Source: Nitrosomonas sp.
Lineage (GTDB): Bacteria > Pseudomonadota > Gammaproteobacteria > Burkholderiales > Nitrosomonadaceae
Assembly (NCBI GenBank): GCA_024281995.1
Contig: JAMWZW010000006.1
Location: 1-64,000 of the forward strand
Direction: 5' to 3'
DNA length: 64,000 nt
Shown here: one piece after another, positions 60,902-64,000 of the stretch
Position numbering within the stretch: position 1 is the stretch's first letter
Layout of the letters: every line of letters begins with the position of its first letter
Position numbers and translations under genes: made by a program
Notes under the pieces: model-generated
The model's database searches: none
What the model saw: the letters and a program-made list of their open reading frames with translations, nothing else
Told to the model about the DNA's origin: nothing

Positions 60902-63607
60902 CTAAGCAAAATCGATCGTCACCTGCATACCCACAAGCAGCACTGCTTCATCGTGGGTATACGCATGAAAACCATTACGGCTGCCACCATCAGCCCAGCC
61001 GTTATCGTGCACGCTGACATGATCCCCGGTATTGCCGGAGACTATTAAGGTATTGGCGGTATCCGACAGGTTGAGCAAATCCGCTGCGGTCAATGTCAGC
61101 GTATTGTTGCCGTCGCCGGTCAAACCGACCGTTTCAATGCCGCTGATTCTGCCGCTGACATGGGTTAGATCCAGGCCCAGGTTGCTACCGGCCAGGTCCA
61201 GTGTATCGCTACCGGCACCGCCATCGACTAGCTGGAAGTCAAGATCGGATATTTGAATGATATCGTCGCCTGATTCACCATTATAGGTATCTATCCCACC
61301 ACCACCGCTTAAGGTATCGTTGCCCATACCGCCCACAAAACACTCTGCAGCAGGAGTACCGGTAAGATTATCATTACCGGATGTACCAACATGACTCACT
61401 GCAGTCGTGAAATCCCTGCCGAATATCACATAGCTGGAACTCGAGGAGCTACCATCCGGATTGTTTCTGCTAGAACCGATTATCAAATCATCAAAACCAT
61501 CACCATTGACATCACCTGCGCCGCTAACCGATACGCCGCCGCTTGTCGATGGATCTCCATATCGAGCCACTTCACCATCTATAAGAAAACCGTCAGTACT
61601 GTTGAGGTTAGGCAGACTAAGTGCGACACTGAATCCTGCAGCTTTGCCAAATACTACGTAGCCGGAACGCGAGTAGCTACCATCCGGATTAATTCTGATA
61701 GTACCGATAATCAAATCATCAAAACCATCGCCGTTAATATCACCCGCACCGCTGACTGAATCCCCCGAGAAATCATTAGCTCCGCCATCCAGGCGGAAAC
61801 CATTGCTGCCATCGAGATTGGATAGGTTAAACGCAGCATCAAACCCCGAAGCTTTACCAAATACCACATAACCGACACTTGTTACGCCATCTTTTCGGTC
61901 AGCAAAAAAGCTGCGACTGACAATCACGTCATCGAAACCATCCCCATTAATATCTCCCGCGCCACTGACGGAGCTACCCGATCGATCATTTTCGGCCACA
62001 CCATCCAAGCGAAATCCATTACTACCATTGAGACCTGACAAATCCAAGATGGCATTAAACCCTGTCGTCCTGCCAAATACTACATAGCTGGAGCCGGTAT
62101 ATTTACCGTTTTCGTTTGAATCAAGCGCACCAATAATCAAATCAGCAAGACCATCACCATTGATATCTCCTGCGCCGCTGACAGAATAGCCTAATCGATC
62201 ATTTTCCGTCTCTCCATTCACGCGAAATCCGTTTCTGCCATTAAGCGCAGAAAAACTCATCGAAGCATCAAAACCGGAAGCTCTACCAAATACTATATAG
62301 CTGGAGTCAGAAACAGTACCAATAATCACATCAGCAAAACCGTCGCCATTGACATCCCCCGCACTGCTGACTGAATGCCCTGAAAGGTCACCTAATTCTG
62401 CGCCATTCAGTCGGAATCCGTTATTACCGTTCAATTCAGATAAATCGAACACGCTATTAAAACCAGAAGCTTTACCAAATACCATATAACTGCGGCTAAG
62501 TTTCAGAAAACCCGTTTCGCTATCCCAACTAGCATTCGGCGCACCGACAATCAGATCATCAAAACCATCGCCATTAACATCCCCCGCACTACTAACCGAT
62601 TTGCCTGGCAAATCCTCCAGGGTCATTCCGTCCAGATGAAACCCATTGCTACCATCCAGACTGGACATGTGCAGTGAGGCACTGAACCCAGTGGCCTTAC
62701 CAAACACCACATAGCTAGAGCCAGATACGGTACCGACAATCACATCATCAAAACCATCACCGTTGACATCCCCGGCATCGCTGACCGATTTACCGAAAAA
62801 AACATCAGCCGCAGTCTCATCCAAGCGGAAACCGTTATCGCCATTCAAACTTGACAAATCAACAATTAAATTGTCAATCGCAATTTTAGCGGCAATAACG
62901 GAATCAGGATCTGTGGTAACTTCTGCCAGAACAGCCCATAGAATTGCCGGGTCTGTCGCTGTACCCGCCTTATCGACTGAATAATATTGCGAGACCGCAA
63001 TGCGGTTATCAAATAACCTCGCTGCATTGCCCCACATAGGGTCAGCGTGATCAATGCCATCCAGCGCAGTGATAGCCCACTCGACCATTGCCCCGAAAGT
63101 TTGTCCGGCAGCCATTTGATTGACAATATAATCTACGCCAAAAGCTTTGTCAGTCTCTGTTACAGAATCGCTTACTAGATTATCGATTATTCTTGTTGCT
63201 ATACTGGCGTTATAATGTGCCGCAGCCTGACCCCAATTGGGGTCAGAAGGCGGAATAGTTGTTAGCGCTTGTGTCAGCTCAGCAATCAATTCGTCTTGTG
63301 TGGCTTTGGCTTCCATTTTTTCAGTGATATAACTGATCAACCAGGCTTTGTTATCGGCGGAAATACGATCATTTACCAAATCATTCACAAGAGCCACAGC
63401 GAACTGCTCAGGCGTAAGACTGGAAGAGTAATTTTTTCCGAAGAAAAGATTACTGCTGAACAAAGTTTGCGCCACCTCAGCCAAAGATTCATCCTTAAAT
63501 GTCATCAGATTGCCGATGCTTTTTAGATAAACCGCACCAGGTGCAACATTGAACATTGCCTGAACAAGTTGCAGGATTGAAGTTTGTTTTTGTTCCGTAA
63601 ACGCCAT
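60902..63607 (-). CDS. FG-GAP propeller protein 10 with N-terminal helical domain
   Basis: The 901-residue protein is the only array member with an N-terminal extension, about 250 residues before the first blade. That part is mainly helical, with VQAMFNVAPGAVYLKSIGNL, then LTPEQFAVALVNDLVNDRIS and a second similar half with NASIATRIIDNLVSDSVTET. The layout recalls the DUF4214/S-layer-type domains at the start of some secreted RTX proteins, but I cannot confirm a family. Seven blades follow, then GMGNDTLSGGGGIDTYNGES as RTX-like segment and a diverged C-terminal domain (ISGIETVGLTGDGNNTLTLT) ending QVTIDFA. GGAG lies 9 bases before the ATG. It is probably the oldest or anchoring member. Confidence 0.85.
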   Translation of the reverse strand: MAFTEQKQTSILQLVQAMFNVAPGAVYLKSIGNLMTFKDESLAEVAQTLFSSNLFFGKNYSSSLTPEQFAVALVNDLVNDRISADNKAWLISYITEKMEAKATQDELIAELTQALTTIPPSDPNWGQAAAHYNASIATRIIDNLVSDSVTETDKAFGVDYIVNQMAAGQTFGAMVEWAITALDGIDHADPMWGNAARLFDNRIAVSQYYSVDKAGTATDPAILWAVLAEVTTDPDSVIAAKIAIDNLIVDLSSLNGDNGFRLDETAADVFFGKSVSDAGDVNGDGFDDVIVGTVSGSSYVVFGKATGFSASLHMSSLDGSNGFHLDGMTLEDLPGKSVSSAGDVNGDGFDDLIVGAPNASWDSETGFLKLSRSYMVFGKASGFNSVFDLSELNGNNGFRLNGAELGDLSGHSVSSAGDVNGDGFADVIIGTVSDSSYIVFGRASGFDASMSFSALNGRNGFRVNGETENDRLGYSVSGAGDINGDGLADLIIGALDSNENGKYTGSSYVVFGRTTGFNAILDLSGLNGSNGFRLDGVAENDRSGSSVSGAGDINGDGFDDVIVSRSFFADRKDGVTSVGYVVFGKASGFDAAFNLSNLDGSNGFRLDGGANDFSGDSVSGAGDINGDGFDDLIIGTIRINPDGSYSRSGYVVFGKAAGFSVALSLPNLNSTDGFLIDGEVARYGDPSTSGGVSVSGAGDVNGDGFDDLIIGSSRNNPDGSSSSSSYVIFGRDFTTAVSHVGTSGNDNLTGTPAAECFVGGMGNDTLSGGGGIDTYNGESGDDIIQISDLDFQLVDGGAGSDTLDLAGSNLGLDLTHVSGRISGIETVGLTGDGNNTLTLTAADLLNLSDTANTLIVSGNTGDHVSVHDNGWADGGSRNGFHAYTHDEAVLLVGMQVTIDFA

Positions 63608-63898
63608 GCCATTAGTCTCCGCGGTTTAGCCCATCATTAAGGGTTCAAAAATAAGAAATTATTTGCTTCATGCAACGAAGTAAATAATTATTTCTCATCA
63701 TACTCTTGTATTGCCAATTTTCTAAAAACAGACGATGGAACTCATGTTATTACTATTTAAATGCTAATCCCGGTTTTGCACAAAAATGCACCGCGACCTT
63801 ATTAGACTAAATTTCTTTACGCTTCTGTCATTCAACGTTGCCCAAAAAATAAGTTAGAATATATGTTTTTAGAATTTTTATTTATTGGGAGTTCCTGA
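63608..63898. promoter_or_regulatory. Divergent control region of propeller gene 10 and ilvE
   Basis: The two flanking genes diverge from this 291-base AT-rich gap, so it should hold both promoters. An imperfect inverted repeat centred near 63674, with GAAATTATTTGCTTC and GAAGTAAATAATTATTTC as arms, lies close to the start of propeller gene 10. A GGGAG ribosome site precedes ilvE. Confidence 0.45.
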
Positions 63899-64000
63899 AT
63901 GTCAATGGCTGACCGTGACGGTGTAATCTGGTATGACGGGAAAATGGTTCCTTGGCGGGATGCCAATACACATGTGCTAACCCATACTTTACATTATGGC
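63899..64000 (+). CDS. ilvE: Branched-chain amino acid aminotransferase, 5' end only
   Basis: The first 34 codons read [20 protein letters not shown] and [14 protein letters not shown], typical for the IlvE start (the W-Y-DG...[10 protein letters not shown] pattern of class IV aminotransferases). The rest lies outside the window. The upstream GGGAG ribosome site at 63888-63892 supports the start. Confidence 0.85.
   Translation, partial: MSMADRDGVIWYDGKMVPWRDANTHVLTHTLHYG

Noticed and set aside
36128..63607. Regular repeats that could look like a CRISPR array
   Set aside because: The period is about 200 bases, the repeats are coding FG-GAP blades in frame, and there are no short identical repeats with unique spacers and no cas genes.

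Overview
The window looks like a chromosome segment of a chemolithoautotrophic betaproteobacterium, most probably a Nitrosomonas-type ammonia oxidiser. The clues are a cbbR/cbbLSQO operon for form IA RuBisCO, an EF-P with Arg32 next to EarP, a beta-proteobacterial style flagellar flg cluster, and the xerC/DUF484/dapF and hslVU housekeeping blocks. The species assignment is an inference from gene content; no rRNA or amo/hao gene is present.

Layout. (1) 0.2-11.7 kb: the flagellar rod, hook and ring cluster flgBCDEFGHIJKL runs leftward, with flgA divergent from it. (2) 11.9-13.2 kb: small genes for an acyl carrier protein, a Mth938-domain protein and a small secreted protein. (3) 13.3-21.6 kb: a leftward housekeeping block of hslU, hslV, xerC, a DUF484 protein, dapF, a GNAT acetyltransferase, efp, earP and rimO. 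(4) 21.7-23.6 kb: a small accessory patch with a secreted EndoU-type nuclease, an overlapping candidate immunity gene and two membrane proteins. (5) 23.7-30.0 kb: cbbR divergent from cbbL-cbbS-terminator-cbbQ-cbbO. (6) 30.0-31.4 kb: a conflict-type patch with a HEPN-motif protein, a nested palindromic repeat and a TumE/TumA toxin-antitoxin pair whose promoter contains an inverted repeat. (7) 31.4-36.0 kb: a DhaK-DhaL fused kinase, tRNA-Val(GAC), a class II aldolase, Hsp15 and an alpha/beta-hydrolase-OsmC fusion. (8) 36.1-63.6 kb: ten leftward paralogous genes encoding FG-GAP (integrin-alpha-like) beta-propellers with a short RTX-type calcium motif and a shared C-terminal domain. They are interrupted only by a GpsA-family gene and by a decayed 5' fragment of a second copy of it. 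(9) The right edge holds the first 34 codons of an ilvE-like aminotransferase.

The most unusual part is the 27-kb propeller array. By motif count it has 81 blades. These form eleven complete seven-blade modules and one four-blade module, in ten genes. Two genes are head-to-tail fusions of two complete modules. Seven genes share a nearly identical 3' end of about 600 bp while their propellers differ, and some intergenic spacers are duplicated. This suggests tandem duplication, fusion, deletion and gene conversion of secreted, calcium-dependent surface or matrix proteins. No signal peptide is seen, and the RTX-like C-terminus points to type I secretion by a transporter that is not in this window.
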